Numbered from the stretch's first letter, positions 34,746 to 46,041 are shown. The stretch is 64,000 nucleotides of DNA from Planoprotostelium fungivorum (GCA_003024175.1 MDYQ01000020.1:306844-370843); one strand, 5' to 3'. Numbers and translations: made by a program. Notes: generated by a model from the sequence alone, not told the origin.

Positions 34746-36762
34746 TCATTCTATTGTCCTCAGATTGTCAGGTATCTCCTCGATCAACTTGGCTTCGAGC
34801 AACGCCAGCGCGATGGAATTTCCATACGTGAAGTGTATCTTTGCGTCCCTCGGTTTGTTCATCTTTACAAACAGATCGACCAACTTGGAGAAGGCATTCA
34901 TCCTGCCCACGTCGTCTTCATCGTCCTCCAACGCTTCCATCATTCGGCTGTAGTGACGAACTGCCTGGAAGCTTCAGTCGGCGAAGGAGAGAACATGTCT
35001 TCTCACCTGAGGCAAGTCACCGTCCACTTCAGCCATTTCGCCCAATTGTCTCGCACAACCGATGCGAGCGTTCCTGACGTTCTCTTTCTCTGCGATGTTG
35101 AGAGTGTCTTCCAGCTCTTTCTTCGCCTCGCTTCTCATGTCTTGTGATAAGTAGAGGTCGACGATGATCTTCCTGGCCATCACTGTTTATGTGAGAGGAG
35201 AGTGAAGGTGATGCACTCACTGTGCTGTTCGGGTTTCTTCATGTTAGTTGCCGTGATGGCGGCCAACTTGGCGTGCTCGACTGCTTTCTGTAAAGTCGTG
35301 AATGGTAATTCATCGAAGGAAGGATCTCTTGCTGTACGATATGGATGGGATTTAGGATTTATCTCACTTGTACGTTGGGCATCACAGCGTATGTGTCGGC
35401 GAGAGACATGAGGGCGAAAATTTCAGCGTCGTATTCTTTTAGATCTCTCGACATGTTGAGAAACTGAGTGTAGTATTTGATGGCCTCTTCATGTTCTTTC
35501 ATACCGTTGTAACATATACCCAGCTGCTGCAACGACGTAGCCACACCCTACAACCCCATCATCATCATCATCATCATCGATGTGTTCCATCTCATGTCGA
35601 CTCACCTCGTAATCCTTTGCTTCTTTCGCTATTTCCATTCTCTCGTTCAAAAATGGAATGGCGCCCTTGTGATCACCCGATGCGGTGTACGTATTGATCA
35701 GATCGAACAATGCCTTCGACAACTTCTGATTGTCCCCCTCACTCTGCGCATCTCTTCTTTGTTCCTCCAGAGCTTTGATCGCCTGATGACATCACGATCG
35801 ATCATCATCATCAGGGCTCACGTCTCTGTAGTTCTTCGCTTTGACATTATACCTCGCCAAGAGAGAGAGCACGGCCGACTTTTTTGCCTTATCTCCCATC
35901 GTCTTGTACGTGTCCAAGGCTTCCATCAGATATTTCACCGAGACTTCGTGCAATCCCTCGTTGGCCAGAGCTCCGGCCAGTGCAACGTTCGTCTTCGCTG
36001 TAAGACGTGTCAGTTTGACTTCGACTCATCAGATGATGCACCGATGGTCTCTGTCTTCATGCCAGGGTGCAACTCCTTCAGCAGATTGAGGGCGTCCTTG
36101 TAATACTTGATCGCATCTTCGTGTTTCTTCAGGTATTGATCGTACATCATGCCCAGAGTGTAGTTGCTCTTGGATAGGAGGTTTTTATCTCCCGTTAGAT
36201 TGGCCACGGTGAGTGATTCACGAGTGATGAACAGGGCCTCGTCGATACGCTGAGCGGAGATGTACATAAAACTCAACGCGTACATCACTGTGGAGGATGA
36301 GATGATGGATGTGATATGATGTGATGTGATAGATGATCAACTCACTCTCCCACTGCTTGTGTTTGTCGTTCAATTTCTTATACACAGCGAGGGCTTCTTC
36401 ATATTGATCGATGGCCGTCTTGGTGTCTTTGAGCTTCATGGCCAACTTGGCCGCCTCGTAATGCTTTTCGGCGGATTTGTACATGTTCGTGTAGACGTCT
36501 GATCGAAGCGAGCGTGTTGTACTGATGAGACGCGTGTTTGTCAGATGGAGGGACACGGGTTGATGGGCAACATGGTTCTGAGTGTGATTGAGATTAATTG
36601 ATGCAGGTGACGTCTCTTACCTGAACACGTAGAGCTATAGGAGCACGAACGGGCTTGAATGTGGAGGAGGAAGTGGATGTCTGTTTTGTATGAGATGAGA
36701 GTGGAGACAGAGAGACTCACTATTATCCTCCTAGCTGAAAGAAGGATTCGATTGCACTGCAT
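34746..36762 (-). CDS. TPR-repeat protein
   Basis: Read over about nine short introns the gene is a run of tetratricopeptide repeats: MYKSAEKHYEAAKLAMK, TAIDQYEEALAVYKKLN, SNYTLGMMYDQYLKKHEDAI, SLQQLGICYNGMKEHEEAI, FLNERMEIAKEAKDYE and AKKELEDTLNIAEKE. It ends in ALLEAKLIEEIPDNLRTIE. The 5' part (MQCNRILLSARRII) is not repeat-like and may be an alternative leader. The layout resembles kinesin-light-chain-like or GPSM-like TPR solenoids, but no GoLoco motif is seen. Role: protein scaffold, partner unknown. Confidence 0.75.
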
Positions 36763-37048
36763 GATGTTGCGGGTTACGATCCACAGATCTGATCAGTTGT
36801 GCGAAATAACGCAGCAGGTTACCATTTATTGTATTTTTTTCGAATATCGATACAAAAGAGTGAGACGACATTTACAATATCCTTTTATGCATTAAGACTT
36901 AGTCTTTGAGTATCTACAGGGAGCGCTCTTCTGCACCATCTCCCTCGCGAAAGACTGCAGTTTTTCCGCCTGAGCTACGCATTTAATTTTTGGCGTCGTG
37001 TCTGACGATGCTCTATTTCGTGACGCCCAGATCTGGTACAGGGAGAGA

Positions 37049-37210
37049 ATGGAGAATCAACAGAAGTCTCTCAGATCTGTAGTGGAGACAGTATTTGCCA
37101 TCGTCAAGTGGTACTCCCTTGCCTCCTCCAAGTTCCATGGGTCACCAGAACTGCAACAAGTTGCTTTGGCCTGCATATATGAGCTGGTCGCTAAGAATCT
37201 CAACAATTAA
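37049..37210 (+). CDS. Short ORF, unrecognised
   Basis: An open frame continuing from about 36998 gives VVETVFAIVKWYSLASSKF and ends VAKNLNN. It sits between the TPR gene start and the Fic gene. It might be a first or last exon, but no donor or acceptor is convincing. Confidence 0.25.
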   Translation: MENQQKSLRSVVETVFAIVKWYSLASSKFHGSPELQQVALACIYELVAKNLNN

Positions 37211-37368
37211 CCTCTGAGAGTCAGTATCCAATTGCAGGGAAGAAGAGCGAAAGCCTTCTCGTAATTCACAATAAATCGTCACCGAAAATGATTTATATTA
37301 AATATACTATTAATATCTCCCCTAGAGAAGAAAACACGATCCGAGTTTTGCTTTCGCGTTTCGCTCAT

Positions 37369-38940
37369 ATGGTGCGAGCTTATCCGCGATTTTTCTCCTC
37401 CATAAAAAAACCGAGAAACTGCATGCAACTACTTCTTCCATCCACCCTCCGACCTCACTTCAGAAACTACGTGCACACAACAACCAAACCCAGTTACGAG
37501 CTCCTCTCTGACTATATCGCGAAGAATACCGGTTTCCGTAACTTCTCTGATGGACCACCGAGACCGCTTCTACTCGATCGAGGCACACCCAAAACAAGAA
37601 AACAGATTCTAAACGAGATATACAAGCCATATCAGGTATTTGGAATCTACTTTCGGTTCTGAAGTGGATTAGGACATTCCAGAGATTCAAAAACAAGAGA
37701 GAAGAAAACTCATCTCCTCTGGTTCGTTATGGCGAGAATATTTTAAACCCTTTGATTTGACAAAAGAGAAACTGTGGGAGGCAAATCCATGGAACAAGAG
37801 TCTTATAGATCACCTCAGTCAAGTTCAGAGGACCAATCCGGTATGTGACGATCTGGGTGGATCTATCAAGGTGTGCCCCAAGCGTATTTGAAAGTATCAA
37901 CGCTATATAGGTCACCCTTTCTCATCAATCAGTCTCAATAGAAGGTTACCGCCTACACATTGCATATAGTTTTGAGATCTATTCCCACTTGAAGGAGGCA
38001 ACTGATGGGTTTCAGCAAGACATCTCTCCGCAAGAGTTCACGGATGCTTACTTGAGAGATCACCCAACGGCTCTTGCATCAGATGTCATCATGTTTGTCA
38101 GCAATACACTGCTACAGGAATGGATTGTACGCCACCTCAACCATCCCATCACAGAGGAATTCATATTGAAACTACACGGGAAAATGGACGTTCCCCCCTC
38201 ATCGGACCAAACTCTGCGGTTTTACAACACGGTATGTGCACTCATTCATCACATTAAATTATCATTTATTTGAGCTTGTTGTGCCCAACATTTGACATCA
38301 CTGACAAATTGGAAAACTCGGAGAAAACTCGGAGAAATCTCAGCAACCAAGAAACACATTCAATGCACATTCATTGAAAGGGAACTCCTTGGTTTTCTTT
38401 GGTTTGAAATCATTCTTTATAAACAGAGACTCATTGAACTGTTTGGTTCTTATGTGGTGACCATACATCACAGAGCTTAATCAACACTTCGACAAATATC
38501 AATATTAAATATTTTAGAACGGAGAAAATCTTCGGAGCGTCTCTGGCAAATATCGTCAAGGAGGGTGTGGAGCAAAGGGATATTACAACACTATATATCC
38601 TTATGCAGAGGAGGAACCAGCCATCATGAGATTATTTGTAGAACACATACAATGTGAGACAGAGAATCCTACCATCCATGTCATACCTTTTGCCTTAAAG
38701 TCCTATGTTACCTTTTTGAGCATTCACCCCTTTCACGATGGCAATGGTAGAATAGGTCGACTTTTACTGCTCATCATGTTATGGAGGCACAGATTCATAC
38801 CACCACACTTTTTCAAATTTGATAGAGAATATTACATAGATGCCATTGATCGGTGCAGATGGGGAGACCCAGAGAGATTCATGCAACTATGTGTCCAGCA
38901 AATGGTGGATAATGTTGCTGATGAAGAATTGAATAAATGA
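37369..38940 (+). CDS. Class II (autoinhibited) Fic-domain AMP-transferase
   Basis: The N-terminus (MVRAYPRFFSSIKKPRN, then RNYVHTTTKPS) is Arg-rich and could target mitochondria. After two introns comes HQSVSIEGYRLHI, which fits the Fic inhibitory motif [S/T]xxxE[G/N] (SVSIEG). Then FILKLHGKM and, after a 286-bp intron, the catalytic loop SIHPFHDGNGRIGR, the canonical HPFx[D/E]GNGR motif. It ends MVDNVADEELNK. Such proteins transfer AMP or other nucleotide monophosphates to Ser/Thr/Tyr of targets, and the inhibitory Glu blocks ATP gamma-phosphate binding. The last long intron (38232-38517) contains a 196-bp repeat. Host gene or transferred bacterial gene: the introns show it is expressed by the eukaryote. 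Start may be 37288 or 37421 instead. Confidence 0.85.
38278..38473 (+). repeat. 196-bp repeat inside a Fic-gene intron (copy 1)
   Basis: Begins gttgtgcccaacatttgaca and ends in gaccatacatcacag. It matches 50823-51018 over its whole length with about six or seven differences. It is open in one reading frame (63 codons) in both copies. The containing intron is about five times longer than typical here; without the repeat it would be 90 bp. Confidence 0.85.
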
Positions 38941-39042
38941 ATGTGGGGAGCTCATGATATATAATTTGATAGTTGATGGAAGAATGTGATAGTAGAGGGT
39001 GTTGTTTTCTGTAATAGAAAATGTTCAGGGGATGAGGGAAGT

Positions 39043-39133
39043 GAGTATGAAGCCACTGAGGGGATTCAGTCCACTACCAAAAGGAATTTGTGAATATGTG
39101 AACAGAAATCCTAGTGAGTTCAAAAGACAGAAA
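39043..39133 (+). repeat. Relic of the Polinton minus-strand ORF (copy 3)
   Basis: Reads MKPLRGFSPLPKGICEYVNRN and PSEF, which lines up with the KPPPGMKIQHLPKCIREYVSRNPSEF-type segment at 53930-54029 in the Polinton. It is in the opposite orientation to it and has no complete ORF. Dead fragment. Confidence 0.7.
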
Positions 39134-39316
39134 GAGACACCTAATATTTGTGAGACAGTGTCCCTCTCTTGTACGTACGCTGCTCCTTGGTTTGCGGCAA
39201 AAGCTTTAAAGACATCTTCCTCTGTTGTGCTGAGGTGAGAGAGCTCCACCCAATGGCACAAAGAGAGTAGGAGGTTGCCTCCCGTGTGGTAACTCAGCAG
39301 AGAGTGTCCAGCGTAC

Positions 39317-39416
39317 TAAGGACCTGCAGAGACGGTCTCAACGCGGTAACCTTAACGTGTCTTGCAATTGGGACACGTTAACCTTAACGTGCAAGACGGT
39401 CTCGCGCAGGTCCTTA
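39317..39416. repeat. 100-bp imperfect inverted repeat with inner hairpins
   Basis: Arms taaggacctgc and gcaggtcctta close the structure; inside are gagacggtctc, a second agacggtctcg, and an aacgtgtc/gacacgtt hairpin flanked by two gtaaccttaacgtg-type direct repeats. The right arm overlaps the stop codon (39414-39416) of the minus-strand gene that follows. Could be a 3'-end structure of that transcript or a small foldback element. Confidence 0.75.
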
Positions 39417-40222
39417 CATCGTACCCTTGTGTTCTCTGATTGTGGCCAACTCACAGTCGTCAGAGGTGATGTTGGGTTTGCAGCCGTTGGCTTTTGTGAG
39501 AACAGTCAAGATCTGCAGTGTAGGGGCGGCGGTGAGATTGACACCCTTTAGAGGTGCGTAAGCGATGGTGCCTCCCATGGCGTGAACGTGAGCTTCTCCT
39601 CCCTCGCAGAGCTGTCCAACGGTGACCAGCTGTGCACTTGGGCATTCCCTCAAGATGCCAGAAGAGAAACGCAGCTCACAGTTGGAGCTGTATTTGCTGA
39701 CTTGTTTGAAAGGGCAGATGCCCATGATCTTGGGGTCCCACTTGGAGAGGAGAGCTTTGGGGGAGAAGTCTGAGAACATGACGAAGAAACCATGGTGGAG
39801 GAGTCTGCCGGTCGTGGCGATGGCCAATCGGTCAATTTCAGTACCAAATCCTTGTTCCAAGCAACATCCACAGATTCAAAATTGAAGACGGCAAAGGAAG
39901 ATGGGACTTGTTGCAGATCATCAAAGAGTTCTCGAAGAGAGGCAGGGATGTTCTGTTGGTCGTCCAATGATGTTCTGAGATCCTCCATGTTCTTGCGATT
40001 GAGGGGTAGTGACCATAGGGACACCCTTCCTCCCTCCGGTGGGGTCTGCTTCTGTTGTTGAAAGAGTTGATCGTAACTATTCCCGCTGCTGATAGTGACA
40101 ATGACGGCCATCAAGGGTTTTGTCTTGTCTTCAGCAGGATCCTCCCACAGACGAGAGGCACCTGCATTTGCATCTGTGTTGGATCTGTATGCTTGTGTGT
40201 TGTATGTATTGCCGTAAGACAT
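39414..40222 (-). pseudogene. Unrecognised gene with an apparent frame break
   Basis: From MSYGNTYNTQAYRS the frame reads well to FNFESVDVAWNKDLV, then turns into a Ser-rich non-protein-like frame. The next frame instead reads FGTEIDRLAIATTGRLLHHG, FFVMFSDFSPKALLSKW and ECPSAQLVTVGQLCEGG, clearly coding, to the stop at 39414. The break lies at about 39845-39870. I found no GT-AG intron that fixes it, because all usable GTs are in one phase, so it is a one-base frameshift (mutation or sequence error) or an unusual junction. It resembles no family I can name; a Cys-rich, globular, cytosolic protein of about 255 residues. The 3' end overlaps the inverted repeat at 39317. Confidence 0.6.
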
Positions 40223-40448
40223 GGTTGTTGTTGATGGAATGGAAGTATGACGGTGTGTCTGAGCAACCTTCCCGTTCGGTGAACGATTCTTCGTTCGGCG
40301 AAGACACTGGAAAACGGAAGGTTCCAATTTCGCTTCTAAGATCACGTGACCTATGACGTAACTCAACATTTTATTTTCAACTCGGCTGGCTCCATCTTCA
40401 AGGTGAGAGCGACTATACCAGATTATAACGAGCTCTCATTCACTCTGA

Positions 40449-41196
40449 CTACAGGATGTTCCACTTTCCAGTGTATCGATAATGAGTTAACACCTGGTAC
40501 TTCTTCAGTTGTATGATTATAATCGCTCCATTCACTTGATGAACCCTTCTTCGGATCAATTTGTTTTCATCGTTGTGCATTCGCTCGATGGTTTCGATGA
40601 CATCCTCCTCCCTGTCTTTCGGGCTGCCATCGCACAGATTATGCAGGACTTGATATCTCACCCGAGCTAATGTACGATCAGATCTTCTGACTTGCACTTC
40701 AGCTCACCGTCCGGGTCATTGGCCATGTCTATGATGCGATCCCAGAATTCAGGAACATTTCTCAGGACATGGCAAGGACAGAGTTCTCTCAGAGCCGCCT
40801 TTCTATCCATTGGATTTACGGCTCTCGTGGCTTCGATGAAGTCCTTCGTTCGATCAGCTCCTCGTCCATCTTCCATCACGTTCTGTTTCACCTGGATGAC
40901 AGACGAGGCTGGTGAAGGTGCGATGCAAGCTTCGTCCTTGCGGTCGGGATCTGGGAGAGATCGAACTAACTGCCGAGATAATCGTTTGGCTTCTGCCTCA
41001 TCGCAATGATCGGCCAATAAGGTGGGAAGCACTACTACTTTCAGAATACGACATGATATGAGCTGTTATCGTCACCTTCTGCGACCTCAGATGGATCCGT
41101 CATTCCTTCCAACATGAAGACGATGTAGTTGAGAGTGTCGTCGTCGAGGGAGAGGTGTGAAAATGTAGCGATAACCTTCTCTTTAAACCTTGTCAT
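40449..41196 (-). CDS. HEAT-like repeat protein
   Basis: MTRFKEKVIATFSHLSLDDD opens a helical N-terminal domain (DTLNYIVFMLEGMTDPSEVAEG). After a GTGACG intron it reads LLADHCDEAEAKRLSRQL, then an acidic/Pro linker. HEAT/armadillo-like pairs follow: DFIEATRAVNPMDRKAALRELCPC, VPEFWDRIIDMANDPDGE and, in the next exon, VRYQVLHNLCDGSP with an IERMHNDENKLIRRRVHQV helix. It ends LTHYRYTGKWNIL. About 220 residues. The role is unknown; HEAT pairs act as scaffolds. The bidirectional stretch to the gene at 40222 is 230 bp. Confidence 0.55.
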
Positions 41197-41568
41197 TACT
41201 ATTTGTCGAAAATTGTGCTCATTTGGAGGTGAAAACGTTTGAGTTCACAGAAGAGCGTTCCGTCTTAGGAAGTCACGTGGACATTCGGCGAATGCGTTCT
41301 GAGAAGAGCATTCACATTCATCCGACGATCTCAGCTCAGAGTGGGATGATTCGATACACATATAGAGAGCGCGCAAGCTTGATGAACCGCATCTTCGATC
41401 GGATGAAACAAAGAGGTCATCGGACAGGACACCGGGGGTCAGCGGATCCTCTGTCGCATCAGGTCTGAATGTTACTGGTACATCGCGTATTTATTCGCTT
41501 CTCCATGACTGATTGCCTCCCTATGGTGTTGCATCCCATCACAGATCTTCAGATCCACAAGTCGTCAG

Positions 41569-43278
41569 ATGTTTGCATACATCGCTCTCTCCATCTTGGT
41601 GGCCTTACTAGCACCTCTCCTCTTCACGTTATGGAATTACTATAACACGTCCTTGAGGAAGATCCCTGTTGCACCAGGTGCAGAGTTCCCATTTGGACAC
41701 ATTCGTTTGATGAGAACTGCCGACACTGGCGTCTTCCAGAGGAAGTGGAGTCAGATGTTCGGTCTCTTTCGCATCCAGTTCTTCCTGACATGGAGAGTCT
41801 ATGTAACAGACCCGAAGGCGCTATCGAAGGTCAGGTTCTTTCCACCGAAACAATCTGATGAGATTGACACACGCAGATCTTTACGACTTCCGCTTACGAT
41901 TACCCCAAACCATCTCAGATGAGAAACTTCATCTCGCTCCTCTTGGGTCAGGGTCTCTTGGTTGCCGAAGGTGTTGACGTTTCACAGTCCAGGAGACACC
42001 TCTGACGACTGCCCAGGTGCCGAACACAAGAAGCAGAGGAGAGCACTCGATTCTGCCTTCTCTCTTCCTCGCATCAAAGAGATCACTCCGATCTTCTGGG
42101 GTCCAGGTCGATCTCTCAAGATCTGGCAGGACATGGTGATCGCACCGTCATGACCATCCACAACTCACTCGATGCAGGTTCCATCTTCGACAGAATCCGT
42201 TCGTTTGGACGTCCTCCCCTGGTTGTCTCGGTGCACATTAGACATCATCGGTCTCGCCGGTGCGTCATTCTAGCGTGCATCTCTCACCTCACCAGGCTTC
42301 GATTACAACTTCGATTCGCTCCACAAGCCCGACGACCCCCTGGCCCACTGTTACAACAAGTTATTCGGTGACACAGAACAATTTCCCTTATCCGTCTTAC
42401 TTCTCACCGCACTCAACGATTACTTTCCGTTCGCTCTTCAGTTGCGCAGTCGCCTGGCTTACATGAAGAATATCGTACACGTCAGTCTACATCGTTGTAG
42501 ATACCTTATATTCATTTATCTTCGCAGTATCGAAAGGAGACCGAAGTCATCACGCAGAGGATGCTGGAGGAGGAAAGATCAGAGATGAATCGGTCAGAGA
42601 AGAAGGACATCCTGAGCGTCCTCGTGAGAGACAACCTGGGCAGTGAAGATTCTCTCAACGACAAAGAGATCACGGACCAGTGCTTGACGTTCTTGGCCGC
42701 TGGACACGAGACTACTTCTACTTCTCTCACTTGGACACTCCAGAGGTTGGCAGAGAATCCTGAAGTGCAAGACAAATTGAGACGAGAATTACTCGAGGTG
42801 ATCATCGACGATCGCGATCACGTCGATCGTCATCATCACACTCATCGGTTGAAATGCCTTTGCAGGCTTTCCCTGAAGACAGAGATCTCTCTTACGACGA
42901 GATCAACTCCCTCCCCTACCTCACCGCCGTCACACGAGAAGTCCTCCGCCTCGATTCTCCGGTTCCATCGACCAGCCGTCAGGCCCAGAAAGACGACGTC
43001 CTGTGTGGCTACGACATACCCAAGGGCACAGTACTCATGATCCCTCCCTGCATCGTTCACTACCACCCCGACATATGGGGACCAGACGCGGAGCAGTTCA
43101 GACCCGAGAGATTCGTCGAACAAGGAGGTGTACCTGATCGGCAAAGAGTGATGATACCGTGATGATGCGAGAGTGAATGGATGCAGGTCCGTACGCGAAT
43201 TTGGCTTTCCTGGCGACCGAGGAATTGTATCGGGCAGAAGTTTGCAAAATTTTGTTGACAGTCACGGAGTCATTGTGA
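41569..43278 (+). pseudogene. Cytochrome P450, likely disabled at the heme motif
   Basis: MFAYIALSILVALLAPLLFTLW is an N-terminal membrane anchor. Then FPFGHIRLMR, LLVAEGAEHKKQRRALDSAF (C-helix WxxxR-like region), the I-helix FLAAGHETTSTSLTWTLQR, TREVLRL (ExxR) and FRPERFVE (PERF) all are present. In the last exon the frame that is open from the acceptor reads FLATEELYRAEV, while a different frame reads PRNCIGQKFA, the heme-ligand motif (Cys). About two bases are missing between FLA and PRN, so the Cys loop and everything after it are out of frame and a stop follows. About seven introns. Thus this is either a recent pseudogene or a sequence error in an ER monooxygenase of unknown substrate. 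Confidence 0.85.
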
Positions 43279-44409
43279 ATAGGTCTCCTGGGATATGGGT
43301 GACTATAGGATAGTGGGTGAAGCGATGGCGCCACAAGGGAGTATAGGAAATATCTCTTGTTCACATCATTTTGACGGATAAGAAGATAGATGGGACCTCA
43401 GTGGAGGGGGAACCTTGAAGGAGTCACAATATATCAACCACACACAAGGGCATCCACTATGGTGCCACCGCTTCTGTCTTCTCTTGATCAGTCTCAAGTC
43501 TAAGAGAATTTTACCACAGACTCCCTCTTAGTTTGTAGACGTCGGGATTACAGGGCCTGTATATTTCGGCCGCTCTGGCGGAGCCAAGGGCCGCAAAATG
43601 ACCCCCAGAGGTTTCGGATCCGCCCGGCGGTGTATCGCAGATCAATTTCTTTCAGTACGCCCACAATATAGTGCTGCTCTATCGAACTGAAATGAGGATT
43701 CCAATGATAACGCACCATATCTCGACCCTCTTCGCAATGTGAGGCCTCTAAAGTGTTGTGTGCACCAACCTCTGTGCAGAATTCTCCACTTCTAACAACA
43801 AGACTACCATGGTGATGAACTCAGAAACCCTACATGACTGATTGCGGCATCGACCTCAGAGCCCTCCGAGACTAACGCCAACCTGACGAAAAAGAGAGAA
43901 CACGGAGCAAATGAAGGTGTAAGATACACTAAAAATCGTGACCCATTTTTTACATCATATAATTTAGTTTGATGTGTCCTGTATAACATTTGCGCGCACA
44001 AGACTATCTGAATAAGTGCCCGTGAAGAAATGACAACAAGTACTCGATGTACAGCAGAGATACCGCATTTTATTTGCATTCATTCCCGAGAAAAGCGGGT
44101 CATTGTAATGAGAAGAAAGCCGCGCCTTGTTTTCCAAAAACCTAACGGTGCAAACGGTAGGAAACAACCTTACCGCAAATGGTGGAGATCACATCACATC
44201 ACATCAGACCACAACGGGACATCCTCACCGGTGAGAAGATTGGCCACAATCACAGAGGCAGTGCGAGAGGGGAGTGAAGATGGTTTGACTGACTCAACAT
44301 TACGATCTGAAGTGCCGGACAGCACGTGATGACTTTATTCGTTCCACCATCAAACATAACTGTCTCCAACATTTGATATGTCTCTGGTTAATTGCTAGCC
44401 AAACACATA
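43279..44409. other. Gene-poor stretch with a GC-rich hairpin region
   Basis: No supported coding. At about 43560-43630 lie GC-rich stems (cggcc/ggccg and gctctggcggagc) in otherwise mixed sequence; on the minus strand it continues cctgtaatcccg. I cannot assign it to any known RNA. The ORF at 43804-44079 has no features. Confidence 0.3.
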
Positions 44410-44665
44410 CATCATAGGGAATATTATAGTCCATTTCTCTACAACTTTCCTCGCACTGAATGCTCGTCTCCTGTGTTCTGTTTGGTAATCCTCTGCAAAA
44501 CATTTGTAAGTGTTCGCGCGCTCTGTACTCGCTTTATGCAGTTTGGGTGGAAATCTATACACTCAAATCACACAAAAGACACAATGAGGCAAAAGGCAGC
44601 TGCATATAAATAGGCTGAGCTGAAATAGAATCAATTTATTTGTGGCTCACAAGGCCGTTCAATTG
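44410..44665. repeat. Solo terminal repeat of a Polinton-like element, copy 2
   Basis: Begins catcatagggaatattatag and runs through cactgaatgct, ctctgcaaaacattt, gctttatgcag, gcagctgcatat and ends near gccgttcaattgc. Opposite orientation to the copy at 5868-6116 and very similar to it (blocks in the same order). Confidence 0.75.
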
Positions 44666-44679
44666 CAGAACTCCAAAAT

Positions 44680-44880
44680 ATAGTAATCAGGTAATACAAT
44701 AGTAAATATAGTAATTTAGATGAGTAAATAGTATCTACTAAATTTTACTATTAAATAAACAGTAATATTAGTAAAATTAGTAAGTTGAAAATGGTGTCAT
44801 ATAGTAGATTTATGGTAAATATAGTAAGAACTTGGTGTTTTTGCTCTTTGAATACATAAAAAAGAAGACTTAAGATTGAG
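44680..44880. repeat. AT-rich TAGTAA-type block, copy 1
   Basis: About 200 bp of (tagtaa / agtaaat) words that aligns with 53565-53760 in the Polinton, sharing gtaaatatagtaatttt and a terminal ataaaaaagaaga. With the solo terminal repeat beside it, this suggests that the whole stretch 44410-44880 is the end of a second, mostly lost element. Confidence 0.65.
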
Positions 44881-45191
44881 GTGAATTTGAATATTATCCC
44901 AATAACATCATGAGCTCTATTGTAGATACAATAGACTGTGCATGCGCGGTCTTGTTAATACTAAGAAATATATAGAAGATAAAAAATACTCAAAAAAACA
45001 TAGAAAATTTGACAAAACCCCCATTGTGCGTGCGCAAACAGCCCGATTTTTGGGTATTTTTCTGTATGTTTTGCATGTGTAATTGAGAAGTTTTGTCATT
45101 TTTAGTCATATTTTCTGCATCAAAAGAGTTTTGGACATGTAGATTACAGTCAATTTCAACAATTGAAGATAAGTTGTTTCTAACACATTGT

Positions 45192-45321
45192 GGTTTGGTT
45201 TTTCCGGTTGGTAGTGAAATAGTGCATTGACAATGGATCACTTCTCTTCTGACTACTGGAAAACGCACGGCAAAAAAAATAGTGATCTAAATGGATGGAC
45301 ACCAACCAGAAACCCCAAATC
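45192..45321. mobile_element. 130-bp MITE-like element, copy 2
   Basis: Inverted counterpart of 4409-4538, with the same terminal repeats (ggtttggtttttcc...) but with more substitutions at one end. It lies about 700 bp from cassette B, as copy 1 lies about 170 bp from cassette A. Confidence 0.75.
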
Positions 45322-46000
45322 ACATGATAAAATGGCAGATAAAAAAAGGGAAGCATATATATTTTGCAATATTGCCTCTCAATTGCATCTTGCATCTTGT
45401 TTTTTCTCAATGGTCTGATATTAAGAGTTGATTTTATAGCATTTATCTGTGCAAACAGACACTTGCTGTGTCGTGTCTTGCTGATGTCCAGAGAGTAAAA
45501 GGGGGTGCTTTTATCTACAATTCAGGAATAGGTCCCAGGGCATGCATCCAAAATTATCTATTGCATCTTGATGATTTTGCATTCCTTGCCTGGGGTAACT
45601 TGGGCATGCAACAAAAGGTTGTTCTGGGATCCCACGGTGCGCCGCCTGCGAGAAAAGAGAACGAATCACAGTCGTAGTGGTGAGACTTGAAATACACAGT
45701 GAGGATGGAGCCCAGAGAGGTCTTTCCAGAATATGGTGGGCCTTCAATTAGGAGGTACTTGGTTCATACGTTGTTCAATCTTCTTGCATGTATCTTCACG
45801 AAGATTAAGCAGGGGATCCATTTGTGATACTCCTTCTGAAAGCCATGTGTAGTTCTTTTCTAGCTTTCTACCTATTGTTCAATCAGAGATACTCAAGCCG
45901 CCTCGACCTATGCTATGAAGTCTATAGAATACTGTAAATATAGTACGAATATGGTACAAATACAAGAAGGAATAGAATGAATGTGTGTCAGATATTGTAG
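45322..46000. other. Intergenic stretch, nothing supported
   Basis: Short ORFs on both strands (for example around 45468-45677), without recognisable features. Possibly the remains of a decayed gene. Confidence 0.4.
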
Positions 46001-46041
46001 CCGCCGCTATGCGAGCTAGAGCCTGAGAGGCCCGTAGAGCC

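Noticed and set aside
36897-36990. tRNA-like A-box (tagctcaggcgg on the minus strand)
   Set aside because: No B-box, no cloverleaf and no matching acceptor stem could be drawn.
43480-43620. SRP-RNA or Alu-like phrase (gggattacagg)
   Set aside because: Only a short phrase is shared; the SRP S-domain tetraloop region and helix pairing were not found.
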